A stretch of DNA of 64,000 nt from NCBI GenBank assembly GCA_021531385.1, contig JAFBIR010000005.1:124001-188000 (forward strand). The letters run 5' to 3'. The notes beneath the pieces were generated by a model. The model saw nothing but the letters and a program-made list of their open reading frames with translations, had not been told where the DNA came from and ran no database searches. Each line of letters begins with the position of its first letter. Position 1 is the first letter of the stretch. This stretch comes from Parabacteroides distasonis. Its GTDB lineage: Bacteria; Bacteroidota; Bacteroidia; Bacteroidales; Tannerellaceae. Of this stretch, positions 47,209-56,613 are shown piece after piece. The position numbers were made by a program, and so were the translations under genes.

Positions 47209-48399
47209 TTATGCTTTAGTCATTTTATAGTTGATGTAAGTCAGCATATCCTTGTCGCCACGGCCGGAGACAGTCAGCACCACCACATCGGTTGGTTGGA
47301 AACTCATTTTCGGCAGGGCACCCAGCGCATGGGCACTCTCCAAGGCAGGGATGATACCCTCCAAACGGGTCAGCTCGAAAGCAGCATCCAAGGCCTCGTC
47401 ATCGTTCACGGCGATCACCTTCGCCCGGTGTGTCTCGGAGAGGTTGGCGTGCATCGGGCCGATACCCGGATAATCCAAACCAGCGGAGACGGAGTAGGGC
47501 TCCTCAATCTGGCCATCCTCGTTTTGCATCACGAGCGTGCGTGCACCGTGGATGATTCCCTTCTTGCCTAACTGGATCGTAGCTGCGCTCTTGCCAGAGA
47601 AGATGCCTAAGCCACCTGCCTCGGCCAAGACGATCTTGACCCGCTCATCGTCTAAGAAATGGTAGATAGTACCCGCTGCGTTGCTACCGCCACCGACGCA
47701 GGCCATCAGGTAATCGGGATAATCACGTCCCTCTTTCTCCAAGAGTTGCTTCTTGATCTCGGCACTGATCACCGATTGCAGGCGAGCCACCATGTCGGGA
47801 TAGGGGTGAGGCCCTACGGTAGAGCCAATGATGTAATAGGTGTCGGCGGGGTGACAGCACCAGTCACGAATCGCCTCATTAGTGGCATCTTTCAAGGTCA
47901 TGTTGCCGGAGGTGACAGGCACCACCTTGGCCCCCAGCATCTCCATCTTCTGCACGTTGGCATGTTGTCTTTCTACGTCGGTCTTACCCATATAGACCAC
48001 GCACTCCATGTTCATCAAGGCACAAACGGTAGCGGTCGCCACGCCATGCTGTCCGGCACCCGTCTCGGCGATAATCCGCTTCTTGCCCATGCGTCGGGCG
48101 ATCAGGATCTGACCGATCGTGTTGTTGATCTTGTGTGCGCCTGTGTGGTTGAGGTCTTCTCGCTTCAGATAGATCTTGCAGCCATACTTCTCACTGAGTC
48201 GTTTTGCGTAATAGAGTGGAGAGGGACGTCCCACGTAATCGCGCAACAGCTGTGCGAACTCCTGTTTGAAGCTGTCACTCTCCATCACCTTTAAATAGTT
48301 CTTGCGCAGGTTTTCTACGCATTGATGAAGAATCTCGGGGATATAGGCCCCTCCAAATTCTCCGTAATAACCATTTTGATCTACTTGATACGTTTTCAT
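47209..48399 (-). CDS. trpB: Tryptophan synthase beta chain
   Basis: 396-aa PLP enzyme joining indole and serine. It has GGAYIPEIL, the PLP Lys in [40 protein letters not shown] and [12 protein letters not shown]. It is the first structural gene of the operon and lies 50 nt after the attenuator hairpin, so its expression is the one most directly set by the leader. Confidence 0.97.
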   Translation of the reverse strand: MKTYQVDQNGYYGEFGGAYIPEILHQCVENLRKNYLKVMESDSFKQEFAQLLRDYVGRPSPLYYAKRLSEKYGCKIYLKREDLNHTGAHKINNTIGQILIARRMGKKRIIAETGAGQHGVATATVCALMNMECVVYMGKTDVERQHANVQKMEMLGAKVVPVTSGNMTLKDATNEAIRDWCCHPADTYYIIGSTVGPHPYPDMVARLQSVISAEIKKQLLEKEGRDYPDYLMACVGGGSNAAGTIYHFLDDERVKIVLAEAGGLGIFSGKSAATIQLGKKGIIHGARTLVMQNEDGQIEEPYSVSAGLDYPGIGPMHANLSETHRAKVIAVNDDEALDAAFELTRLEGIIPALESAHALGALPKMSFQPTDVVVLTVSGRGDKDMLTYINYKMTKA

Positions 48400-48448
48400 C
48401 TTGTTTATTATTCGTTTGTTATTCTTTTTTCCCTATCGTAATCTACCT

Positions 48449-48488
48449 AAAAAAGAAGAGGTCCGCCGCAAGTGCGACAGACCTCTTT
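48449..48488 (-). terminator. trp attenuator (intrinsic terminator between leader peptide and trpB)
   Basis: On the minus strand AAGAGGTC (from 48487) pairs with GACCTCTT (to 48456) around a G/C-rich loop, followed by CTTTTTT. It lies about 35 nt after the leader-peptide stop and before trpB, the position expected of a transcription attenuator. Confidence 0.85.
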
Positions 48489-48522
48489 ATCTTATCTCGG
48501 TTATACATACGGCCTTCGTCCC

Positions 48523-48582
48523 TTACGACTTTGTGAGTTGTAAAGAGCGCCACCACCAATATGTATTTACGAATGTTCTCAT
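48523..48582 (-). CDS. trpL: trp leader peptide with three consecutive Trp codons
   Basis: A 19-codon minus-strand frame, MRTFVNTYWWWRSLQLTKS, starts about 17 nt after the predicted transcription start. TGG TGG TGG is at 48550-48558 and the stop is TAA at 48523-48525. A short leader rich in Trp codons just before an intrinsic terminator is the hallmark of ribosome-mediated attenuation, in which stalling at Trp codons when charged tRNA-Trp is scarce prevents terminator formation. The peptide is too short for ordinary gene callers. Confidence 0.9.
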   Translation of the reverse strand: MRTFVNTYWWWRSLQLTKS

Positions 48583-48606
48583 CTGTTTGTTGTATTAATT
48601 CGGCAG

Positions 48607-48637
48607 CAAATGTAGCGGTTTTTTGATAAACTGCAAA
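48607..48637 (-). promoter_or_regulatory. Promoter of the trp operon
   Basis: On the minus strand TTTG (48634-48637) and TACATTTG (48607-48614) are separated by 19 nt, an excellent match to the Bacteroides -33/-7 consensus. Transcription would begin near 48600, just before trpL. Confidence 0.75.
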
Positions 48638-48689
48638 TAAAAACCTGTTTTTTCTGAGATTTCTTTGGCCGGCTTTCAAGTATTTTCTG

Positions 48690-48697
48690 TATGTTTG
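48690..48697 (+). promoter_or_regulatory. Promoter -7 element of the pullulanase gene
   Basis: TATGTTTG matches TAnnTTTG, 22 nt before the ATG at 48720, divergent from the trp promoter about 80 nt away. Confidence 0.55.
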
Positions 48698-48719
48698 CGT
48701 AACAAAAAATCATAATTCC

Positions 48720-50747
48720 ATGAAATCAAGAAGAACTATCATGCTCGGCTTTTTCGCCTTGATAAGTCTGATCGGACTTGCAAATAACTATCAGAATGCT
48801 ACTTTTGAGGATTATCCCGTGCCTGCGGGAAGCCTGCAGGAAATGACCTACAGCACGCAGGAGACTACCTTCCAACTTTGGGCACCCACCGCCCAACAGG
48901 TAGAGTTGAAACTGTATGCCACGGCAAAGGGTGAGAAGGCCGTGAAGCGCATAGCGATGAAACGTTCCGATGACGGCACTTGGCACGCTACGGTAAAGGG
49001 TGATCAGGATGGTAAGTTCTATACCTTTAATGTACGTCATGAAGGGAAATGGCTTGGGGAGAACCCTGGCATCAATGCCCGTGCCGTGGGCGTAGGCGGC
49101 AAACGTGGTGCCATCATCGACCTTCGCACCACGGATCCAGAGGAGTGGTGCTGCGATAAAGCACCCCAACGCAATGACATCGTGATTTATGAGATGCACC
49201 ATCGCGATTTTTCCATGGCTGAAGCCAGCGGTATGGAGAACAAGGGAAAATTCTTGGCGCTGACAGAGCACGGCACCACTACGCCCGGTGGACACACCAC
49301 GGGCATAGACCACCTGCGTGACCTTGGCGTGACGCATGTGCATATCCTACCGTCAAACGACTATTTCACCGTAGATGAGGAACATCCTGAGATCCCACAG
49401 TACAACTGGGGCTACGATCCGCTGAACTACAATGTGCCTGAGGGAAGCTACTCGACCAATGCCGCAGACCCTAAGGCTCGCATCCGCGAGTTTAAGCAGA
49501 TGGTACAGGCCTTGCACAGGGCAGGCATTAAACTGGTGCTTGACGTGGTGTACAATCATACGATGGACATCGACAATTCCAACTTCCAGCGCACAGTGCC
49601 TGGGTATTTCTTCCGCCAACGTCCGGATGGATCATGGGGGGATGCCTCAGGCTGCGGCAACGAGACTGCATCGGAGCGTGCTGTGATGCGTAAGTATATG
49701 GTGGAGAGCGTGGAGTATTGGATGCGTGAATATCATGTGGATGGTTTCCGCTTTGACCTTATGGGCATACATGACCAGGAGACGATGCGCCAGATTCGCA
49801 AGGCGGCATATGCCATCAACCCTGATGTCTTGATTTATGGCGAGGGATGGGCGGCAGCAACTCCCCAACTTCCAGAGGGAACGGCAGCAATGAAGGCCGA
49901 CATAGGAAACGTGGAGGGTGTGGCAGCCTTTAGCGATGAAATCCGCGACGGACTGCGTGGTCCCTTCTCGGATGATCATAAGACGGCATTCCTTGGTGGA
50001 GAGAAAGGACATGAGGAGAGCGTGAAGTTTGGTATCGCTGGTGCGGTAGCGCATCCGCAAATCGACATGCAGAAGGTGAATTATTCCAAGCAGGCATGGG
50101 CCAAACAGCCCCATCAGATGATTTCATACGTGTCATGCCACGATGATATGTGCCTAACTGACCGCCTACGTGCTTCCGTTCCAGGACTCTCCGAGGCTAC
50201 GGTGCGCAGCGCTACGGAGCAAGCCGGAAAAGGTGAGGCTGACCTGATTCGTCTTGATCTGTTGGCACAGACCGCTGTGTTCACCAGCCAGGGCATTCCT
50301 TTTATCCAAGCGGGCGAGGAAATGCTGCGTGACAAAAAGGGTGTGCATAACAGCTATAAGTCGCCCGACTCAATCAATGCCATCGACTGGAGCCGTAAGG
50401 ACACACATCCAGAGGTGTTCGACTATTATCGCGGCCTCATCCGCCTGCGCAATGAGCATCCCGCCTTCCGTCTGAACGATGCTGACCTCGTGCGTCGTCA
50501 CCTTTCGTTCCTCGATGCTCCCTCCAACGTGGTGGCATTCCGTTTAGCTGACCATGCCGGAGGAGATACATGGAGCGACATTATCGTAGTGCTCAACGCC
50601 AAGGAGACACCGGTTAATGTGAACATCCCCGAGGGTCACTATGAGAAGGTGGCGCATGATGGACGCATCGACTTAAATGGAATGGGATGGGTGTCTGGCA
50701 ACAGTGTGACTGTTGCTCCTCGTTCTGCCACGATCCTTTACAGATAA
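48720..50747 (+). CDS. pulA: Type I pullulanase (GH13)
   Basis: 675 aa. An N-terminal signal-like hydrophobic stretch (IMLGFFALISLIGLAN) is followed by a CBM48-like domain (TTFQLWAPTAQQVELKLY). The GH13 barrel has the pullulanase signature YNWGYDP, region I DVVYNHT, nucleophile Asp in GFRFDLMG, acid/base Glu in LIYGEGW, and region IV YVSCHDDM. It hydrolyses alpha-1,6 branches of pullulan, starch or glycogen, in the periplasm if the signal is cleaved. It stands alone, without SusC/SusD partners nearby. Confidence 0.93.
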   Translation: MKSRRTIMLGFFALISLIGLANNYQNATFEDYPVPAGSLQEMTYSTQETTFQLWAPTAQQVELKLYATAKGEKAVKRIAMKRSDDGTWHATVKGDQDGKFYTFNVRHEGKWLGENPGINARAVGVGGKRGAIIDLRTTDPEEWCCDKAPQRNDIVIYEMHHRDFSMAEASGMENKGKFLALTEHGTTTPGGHTTGIDHLRDLGVTHVHILPSNDYFTVDEEHPEIPQYNWGYDPLNYNVPEGSYSTNAADPKARIREFKQMVQALHRAGIKLVLDVVYNHTMDIDNSNFQRTVPGYFFRQRPDGSWGDASGCGNETASERAVMRKYMVESVEYWMREYHVDGFRFDLMGIHDQETMRQIRKAAYAINPDVLIYGEGWAAATPQLPEGTAAMKADIGNVEGVAAFSDEIRDGLRGPFSDDHKTAFLGGEKGHEESVKFGIAGAVAHPQIDMQKVNYSKQAWAKQPHQMISYVSCHDDMCLTDRLRASVPGLSEATVRSATEQAGKGEADLIRLDLLAQTAVFTSQGIPFIQAGEEMLRDKKGVHNSYKSPDSINAIDWSRKDTHPEVFDYYRGLIRLRNEHPAFRLNDADLVRRHLSFLDAPSNVVAFRLADHAGGDTWSDIIVVLNAKETPVNVNIPEGHYEKVAHDGRIDLNGMGWVSGNSVTVAPRSATILYR

Positions 50748-50760
50748 CAGATAAAAGTGG

Positions 50761-50793
50761 GGGAGGTGTGCGCTCATGGACACCTCCCTTTTT
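50761..50793 (+). terminator. Rho-independent terminator of pulA
   Basis: GGGAGGTG (50761-50768) pairs with CACCTCCC (50781-50788), 12-nt loop, followed by TTTTT. Confidence 0.9.
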
Positions 50794-50951
50794 CTTACCA
50801 TTTTGATTAGTCCTAACAACCAAGAATCGGGTATGTTCAGGGCTCCGCTCGCAAGATACGCCTATTCCCTCTACTAAACTCTTTCAAAATAAAATATCAG
50901 TCAATGATATTGAAATAATATTAAATATATATGATGATTTAAGTATTTGCC

Positions 50952-51001
50952 TACCTTTAGATGTCTTTTATACAAAACAAACGGGTTGTTTAGCTAAACA
51001 A
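50952..51001 (+). promoter_or_regulatory. Promoter-like element and perfect 16-bp palindrome before the oxidoreductase gene
   Basis: TACCTTTA (50952-50959) is one base off TAnnTTTG. TTGTTTAGCTAAACAA (50986-51001) is a perfect palindrome about 20 nt downstream of the expected start site, a repressor road-block position. No regulator gene adjoins it. The remainder of the 50794-51043 gap is AT-rich with nothing else clear. Confidence 0.5.
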
Positions 51002-51043
51002 TGACCCATATACGCATTAATAAATAAAATAGATGGCATAGAC

Positions 51044-52558
51044 ATGAGAAACATTTCAAGAAGAAACTTTTTAAAGTCAAGTGCGTTGACAGCAGCGGGT
51101 TTGACGATTGTACCCGGCACAGTACTGGGTAAGTCACATGGTTTTACGGCTCCGAGCGACAAACTGAATATCGCTGGGGTGGGTATTGGCGGTATGGGCC
51201 GTCGTAACCTGAAAAACATGAGTACCGAGAACATCGTGGCACTTTGTGATGTCGATTGGCATTATGCGGATAAGACATTCAAAGATTACCCTGACGCGAA
51301 GCGCTACAAAGATTGGCGTCAGATGTTCGATGAGATGGGTAAGTCGATTGATGCGGTCATGGTAGCCACACCTGATCATACACATGCTTGTGTGACGGCA
51401 CATGCTATCACCCTTGGCAAACACTGTTACACGCAAAAACCGTTGACCCATTCCGTTTATGAGTCACGTCTATTGACCAAACTGGCGAAGAAATATCGTG
51501 TAGCTACCCAAATGGGAAATCAGGGTAATTCGTTTGACTGGTGCCGTCAAATCACCGAATGGATTCAGTCAGGCGTGATCGGTGAGGTCTATGAGGTACA
51601 TTGTTGGACAGACCGTCCCATCTGGCCGCAAGGCTTGATGAAACCGAGTGACTCCCCGAAATGCCCTAAGACGTTGGATTGGGATTTATGGATCGGTCCA
51701 GCCGAGAAGCGCCCCTACAACCCGGTCTATACACCGTGGAATTGGAGAGGATGGTGGGATTTCGGTACGGGTGCCTTGGGCGATATGGCTTGCCATATCA
51801 TGGATCCGGTTTATTGGGCACTCGACCTCAAATACCCCACCAGCGTGATCGGTAGCTCGACATTGAGCAACCTCTATTCACCTCCTCATGCCCAAGTCGT
51901 GACTTATACCTTCCCAGCTCGTCAGCCGAAAGGTAACGTGAAAATGCCGGAAGTCAAAGTTTATTGGTACGATGGCGGTTTGATGCCCCCTCGTCCTGAG
52001 GAGTTGAAAGATGGACAGATGATGGGTGATGAGAATGGCGGTCTGCTCTTTATCGGCAAAAAGGGAAAGATCATGACCGGCTGCTATGGCATGAATCCGA
52101 CCTTACTCCCTGTAACCGACATGGAACACTTTAATCAGCCTAAACCCTCGATCCCTCGAGTGAAGGGTGGTAATGGCAACATCTGGAACACCAATGCGCA
52201 TGAGCAAGACTGGATCCGTGCTTGTAAGGAGAGCCCAGACAACCGTACGGAGGCCACTTCCAACTTCCAGTTCTCAGGCCCATTCAATGAGATGGTCGTG
52301 ATGGGAGTATTAGCGGTTCGGTTGGCAGGTTTGCAAGGCCTGCATCGAGAGCTGCAATGGGATGGAGAGAACATGCGTTTCACCAACATTTCACCGACAG
52401 ACAAGATTAAGATTGTCACCGTGGATGATTTCAAGGTGATTGATGGTGATCCTCGTTTTGATCGTCGCTTTGAGGAATACAATGCGTTGGAGATGGCGAA
52501 CGAGTGGATCAATCACACCTACAAGAATGGCTTCTCTTTACCGGAGATGCCTAAGTGA
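51044..52558 (+). CDS. TAT-type Gfo/Idh/MocA oxidoreductase
   Basis: 504 aa. A twin-arginine-like signal (ISRRNFLKSSALTAAGLTI) directs export. The Rossmann domain has GVGIGGMGRRN and ALCDVD. The usual EKP motif is present as TQKPLTHS, with Gln for Glu, a variant seen in part of the family. The C-terminal sheet domain is typical. Family members oxidise or epimerise sugars and cyclitols with NAD(P) bound. It heads a small cluster with a sugar isomerase-like protein and an FAD oxidoreductase, suggesting catabolism of an unusual sugar or glycoside in the periplasm (inference). Confidence 0.9.
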   Translation: MRNISRRNFLKSSALTAAGLTIVPGTVLGKSHGFTAPSDKLNIAGVGIGGMGRRNLKNMSTENIVALCDVDWHYADKTFKDYPDAKRYKDWRQMFDEMGKSIDAVMVATPDHTHACVTAHAITLGKHCYTQKPLTHSVYESRLLTKLAKKYRVATQMGNQGNSFDWCRQITEWIQSGVIGEVYEVHCWTDRPIWPQGLMKPSDSPKCPKTLDWDLWIGPAEKRPYNPVYTPWNWRGWWDFGTGALGDMACHIMDPVYWALDLKYPTSVIGSSTLSNLYSPPHAQVVTYTFPARQPKGNVKMPEVKVYWYDGGLMPPRPEELKDGQMMGDENGGLLFIGKKGKIMTGCYGMNPTLLPVTDMEHFNQPKPSIPRVKGGNGNIWNTNAHEQDWIRACKESPDNRTEATSNFQFSGPFNEMVVMGVLAVRLAGLQGLHRELQWDGENMRFTNISPTDKIKIVTVDDFKVIDGDPRFDRRFEEYNALEMANEWINHTYKNGFSLPEMPK

Positions 52559-52596
52559 GCAATTGCTATACATAACCATAAGAATTAAGTACTACA

Positions 52597-53448
52597 ATGA
52601 GCGTATTTCATAAATGGATACTCGCTTTGCTCTGCGGTTTGCTGGTTTTGCCAGCAGCCGCACAGCGTAAGGCGGAGCAGATGGGATGGCGATTGGCCAT
52701 CCAGTCTTATAGTTTCCATCGATTCCCCTTGACGGAAGCTTTAGATAAGACCCAAGAATTAGGACTGAAGTACATCGAGGTTTATCCAGGTCACAAGCTG
52801 GGTGGTAAATGGGGCGATAAGGTGTTTGACTTCAATCTTGACACGCAGACTCAACAAGAGTTGAAGGCGTTGGCCGCCTCGAAGGGAATTAAGATCGTTG
52901 CGACCGGTGTCTTTGTAACCAACAAATCCTCGGATTGGGACAGGATGTTTGCGTTCGCCAAATCAATGGGCTTGGAGTTTATCACCTGTGAGCCTGCCTT
53001 GGATGATTGGGATAAGGTAGAACAACTCTCCAAGGAGACAGGAATCAAGATTTCCGTGCACAATCACCCCCAGCCTTCCGATTATTGGCGACCAGAATTG
53101 TTGTTGAAGGCCATCTCCGGAAGGAGTGAGCTAATCGGTTCCTGCTCCGATGTCGGTCATTGGCGGAGAGAGGGTATGGGACAGATCGATTGTCTCCGCA
53201 AATTGAAGGGGCGGATTATCTCCCTGCACTTCAAGGATATCCTTATGGGGGAGGGTGGAGCGAAAGGTTACCGCGACGTGATCTGGGGTACCGGTGTGCT
53301 GGATGTGAAAGATATGTTGAAGGAGTTAAAGGCTCAAGATTTCCAGGGTGTATTCTCCATCGAGTATGAGTATAATTGGGACAACTCCGTTCCCGACATA
53401 CGGAAGTGCATTGATTACTTTAATCAAGCCGTAGAGGAGATGGATTAA
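52597..53448 (+). CDS. Secreted sugar phosphate isomerase/epimerase-like (AP endonuclease 2 fold) protein
   Basis: 283 aa with a signal peptide (ILALLCGLLVLPAAAQ). The xylose-isomerase-like TIM barrel shows LAIQSYSFHRFPL near residue 33, ELGLKYIEVYPGH, ISVHNHPQP, GSCSDVGHWRREGM, ISLHFKDI and FSIEYEYNW, containing the metal-binding His, Asp and Glu residues. These proteins commonly accompany Gfo/Idh/MocA enzymes. 38 nt after the oxidoreductase; same operon. Confidence 0.88.
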   Translation: MSVFHKWILALLCGLLVLPAAAQRKAEQMGWRLAIQSYSFHRFPLTEALDKTQELGLKYIEVYPGHKLGGKWGDKVFDFNLDTQTQQELKALAASKGIKIVATGVFVTNKSSDWDRMFAFAKSMGLEFITCEPALDDWDKVEQLSKETGIKISVHNHPQPSDYWRPELLLKAISGRSELIGSCSDVGHWRREGMGQIDCLRKLKGRIISLHFKDILMGEGGAKGYRDVIWGTGVLDVKDMLKELKAQDFQGVFSIEYEYNWDNSVPDIRKCIDYFNQAVEEMD

Positions 53449-53459
53449 GCCATGGGTGA

Positions 53460-55049
53460 ATGATGAATAGAAGAGATTTTATCTCCACAAGTGTGTGGGC
53501 GGGAGGGTGTAGCCTGCTTCTCCCGCTCACAACGGCTTGCGCTCGTGGTGAGTCTTCCATAACTGAAAAGCAGGTTACAAAGGCCAATGAGCTGAAAGCA
53601 GACTTGGTGATTATTGGTGGTGGGTTTGGAGGATGTGCGACTGCGTTAGCTGCCTGTCGAAACGGCCTACGGGTGATTATGACGGAAGAAACCGACTGGA
53701 TTGGAGGACAATCGTCCCAACAGGGGGTGCCACCAGATGAGCATCCTTGGATAGAGACCCATGGTGCCCCTGCCTCCTATCGGGCTTATCGGGAGGGCAT
53801 ACGGGATTTCTATCGCCGTTTTTATCCTTTGACCGAGGTGGCTCGGAACAATCCGAAGCTCAATCCTGGCAGCGGAGGTGTATCTCGTATCTGTCATGAG
53901 CCGGCAATCTCTGTTGAAGTGCTGATGCAAATGCTTATGCCCTATATTGGCATGGACATTTGCAAATACTCTTGAATTACCGCATAGTCTCGGCAGATAC
54001 ACAAAGCGATGAAGTCTGTGCCGTGACCGTGGAGAATCGATTCAATAAAGACAACGTGGTATTGACAGCTCCCTACTTTGTGGATGCTACCGAACTTGGT
54101 GACCTGTTACCACTAACGGGTACGGAATATGTCACTGGAGCAGAGGCGAAAGCAGATACACGTGAGTTACATGCGGCTGAGAAGGCGGACCCGACCAACA
54201 ATCAAGCATTCACAGTCTGCTTTGCAATGGAATATCTGCCTGGGGAGGACTGGACGATTGACAAACCCGCCAACTATGGCTTCTGGCATGATTTCGTGCC
54301 TAATGTCAAGCCCGCTTGGACAGGGAAACTGCTCAGCTTAACCTATCCGACACCATCGACCTTGCAACCCAATCCGGCTGGATTCATTCCAGACGGATCT
54401 GAACAAACATTCAATTGGAAAGGACTCAATTTCTGGAAATATCGTCAGATAGTCGATCATACCCATTTCCAACCTGGAACATTTAAGGGCAGTACTACTT
54501 TGGTCAACTGGCCACAGAATGACTACATGTTAGGAAATATCGTGGATGTGCCCGAGGAGGAGTTTAACCGGCACGTTGCGGCAGCTAAGGAATTGAATCT
54601 TGCTTTACTCTATTGGCTCCAGACGGAGGCTCCACGGCCTGATGGCGGTCAAGGCTGGAAAGGATTACGCCTTTCTCCAGGGTTGCTTGGCACAAGTGAT
54701 GGTATGGCAAAATACCCCTACATACGAGAAGCTCGACGCATTTGTGCGGAGTTCACAGTGCTGGAAGAGCATGTAGGCAAGGAAAAAGATCCCGCTTGGG
54801 GCACTGATACCACGACGTATCAATAATCTTTTACCAGTCTGCAAAAATATAGGTACGACACACATTACAAACGGTTGCTATCGGTTACACCCGACAGAGT
54901 GGGGTATAGGAGAGGCTGTAGGTCAGCTGGTAGCCTATGCGCTTCAGAAGAAAACTACCCCTCGTGCAGTCCGAAACACTCCTGAGCTGTTAGCTGATTT
55001 TCAACGTATGATCCAGCAACAGGGTGTAGAGATTGCCTGGAAAGCGTAA
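53460..55049 (+). pseudogene. FAD-dependent oxidoreductase, broken by frameshift and internal deletion
   Basis: The first frame (53460-53975) has a TAT-like start, the FAD dinucleotide motif VIIGGGFGGCATALAA and TDWIGGQSSQQGVPPDEHPW, the FAD_oxidored signature. It stops after DICKYS. A second frame from about 53960 continues the same protein (PYFVDATELGDLLPL to EEHVGKEKDPAW). Then another frame from about 54838 encodes the usual C-terminus (CKNIGTTHITNGCYRLHP...GIGEAVGQLVAYAL) ending at TAA 55047. The segment between the second and third parts is shorter than in the family. At least one frameshift and one deletion have occurred, so the enzyme should be inactive. Confidence 0.85.
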
Positions 55050-55059
55050 GCGACATATC

Positions 55060-55257
55060 CTAATTCACAAAGGAAATGGGTTGTGCTGTAAACTGTTGGT
55101 TAGACGATACAAATACACCGATTGGGCAATTTCGTTTGACCCATTCTATGGCTTCAGCAAGGTTATCCTCGTTGAAAAAAGTGTCGCTGTCGAAACAGTA
55201 CTTTTGATCATTGGGGGGTGAGCCATCCCCCAACGATCTGGTTAGTCGTCTATCCAT
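55060..55257 (-). CDS. Small unknown protein downstream of mcrC
   Basis: 65 aa from ATG 55257 (MDRRLTRSLGDGSPPNDQKY...), with a protein-like helix DTFFNEDNLAEAIEWVKRN and end SNQQFTAQPISFVN. It begins 25 nt after the mcrC stop on the same strand. The sequence also forms a GGGGGGTG/ATCCCCC hairpin near 55215-55230. No family recognised; it may be a remnant. Confidence 0.35.
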   Translation of the reverse strand: MDRRLTRSLGDGSPPNDQKYCFDSDTFFNEDNLAEAIEWVKRNCPIGVFVSSNQQFTAQPISFVN

Positions 55258-55281
55258 AACCAAATTTCGTAGATGAAAAAA

Positions 55282-56604
55282 TTAGCTTGTTCTCCCCGGT
55301 TGAATAACCGGCAGCTTGATACCCACTCTATATATACGTACGTACTCAGGGATCCGCTCAAATGCAGGTTCAGAGCGATTATCAAACCCGAAATGCTCAT
55401 CTTGACTCTGATCCGGATATACAATCAAGCATTTGATGGGCAACGCTGTCTCCTCATTCAGCCCCAGTAAACGATAGATCTTGCTCAATCGTGCGTACCC
55501 AGCCACCTCACGGGCATCCTCTTTTGAAATCGATCCATCCTTGTAACGAGGCTTATACTTAGCATCAATCACGTACGGTTCCGCCCAAGAGTGAGGCTGA
55601 AGCAGATAATCCAGTTCTTGATAGTTCGCCTTGAGATGATAACGCACCTCGTTCCTCTCGGTAAACACCTCGCGCAGTCGTTGAAAGACATACAGCTCAA
55701 ACAGCTTGCTCATATCTATCCAAAAAGGAGGCGTAGCCACCTGAACACTACCCAAGGAAGAAATATTATAGCCAAACCGTTTCAAAAGCAATTGTGCAAA
55801 TTCAAGCGCTTGCGCATAATCCTTAAACACAGGATTGCACTTGCAGGACTGTATCGCCTTGATACTTACATCGTCGCTCACCCGCTCAAAATAGGGCAAG
55901 CAGTACCGTGCCCGATCCATTACCACCTTCGTATCAAAAGCCTTTTGGTAACTCTCCAACTGCTTCATACAAAAGCGTAAGGCCTTTTTCAGCACCCGAT
56001 TCTCCGGAGTGTCCACGTCATAGACCTGATATTGGCACACGTTATCGGTCACATGCCCTTTCATCAGTTGGAGCTTCACAGTGCGCCCCACTGAAATACG
56101 GCCTTTCACCTTGTTGTGTAGATTCTCCTCGATCAGGTAAAAGCTCCTTTTCAATCCCTTTCGTACGATCTTTTGAAGAAGATGAATAAACATCGTGATT
56201 AGAAAGAGGCTTAGCCAATCATGCTGCTGATCAATCAAGATCGAGGGTTGGTCAAAACAAATCGTGATCAAATCCTGCAGATAATCAAAATTCACCGGCT
56301 CGGACAACGCCTCGTGTAACATCCGCAGGTAATCCACCTCAAAGCCGTCGTTCATTTTGGGTAGCACTTGTACGGCCAGTTCGTCCTTGGCAATCCAATC
56401 CAAGCCCACGAAATAGGAGCCACAAGCGACAACACCCTTCTCATTGCGTTGAAAGGACAAACAGAGCGCTTGCTGATCCCTTCCACGCCGAACGGTAAAC
56501 GCCACTTCCTGCCTCATCTCGAAATAGGGAAGCACGGTGCTGGAAATATCAGGATCGATCAGTGTCCCTTCCGCTAACTGTTCTCTCAGTTGAATGATTC
56601 TCAT
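55282..56604 (-). CDS. mcrC: McrC-family restriction nuclease subunit (orphan, without McrB)
   Basis: 440 aa. The N-terminal McrC region (YFVGLDWIAKDELAVQVLPKM) and the family-typical VKGRISVGRTVKLQL and QYQVYDVDTPENRVLKKAL lead to a PD-(D/E)XK core, QELDYLLQP then YVIDAKYKPRYKDG. McrC is the nuclease subunit activated by the GTPase McrB, which is normally encoded directly upstream. Here a tandem repeat array begins 10 nt before the start codon, followed by an IS256-type element, and no McrB exists in the window. Expression and activity are doubtful. ATG 56604 is used rather than the preceding TTG. Confidence 0.88.
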   Translation of the reverse strand: MRIIQLREQLAEGTLIDPDISSTVLPYFEMRQEVAFTVRRGRDQQALCLSFQRNEKGVVACGSYFVGLDWIAKDELAVQVLPKMNDGFEVDYLRMLHEALSEPVNFDYLQDLITICFDQPSILIDQQHDWLSLFLITMFIHLLQKIVRKGLKRSFYLIEENLHNKVKGRISVGRTVKLQLMKGHVTDNVCQYQVYDVDTPENRVLKKALRFCMKQLESYQKAFDTKVVMDRARYCLPYFERVSDDVSIKAIQSCKCNPVFKDYAQALEFAQLLLKRFGYNISSLGSVQVATPPFWIDMSKLFELYVFQRLREVFTERNEVRYHLKANYQELDYLLQPHSWAEPYVIDAKYKPRYKDGSISKEDAREVAGYARLSKIYRLLGLNEETALPIKCLIVYPDQSQDEHFGFDNRSEPAFERIPEYVRIYRVGIKLPVIQPGRTS

Positions 56605-56613
56605 CAATTCAAA

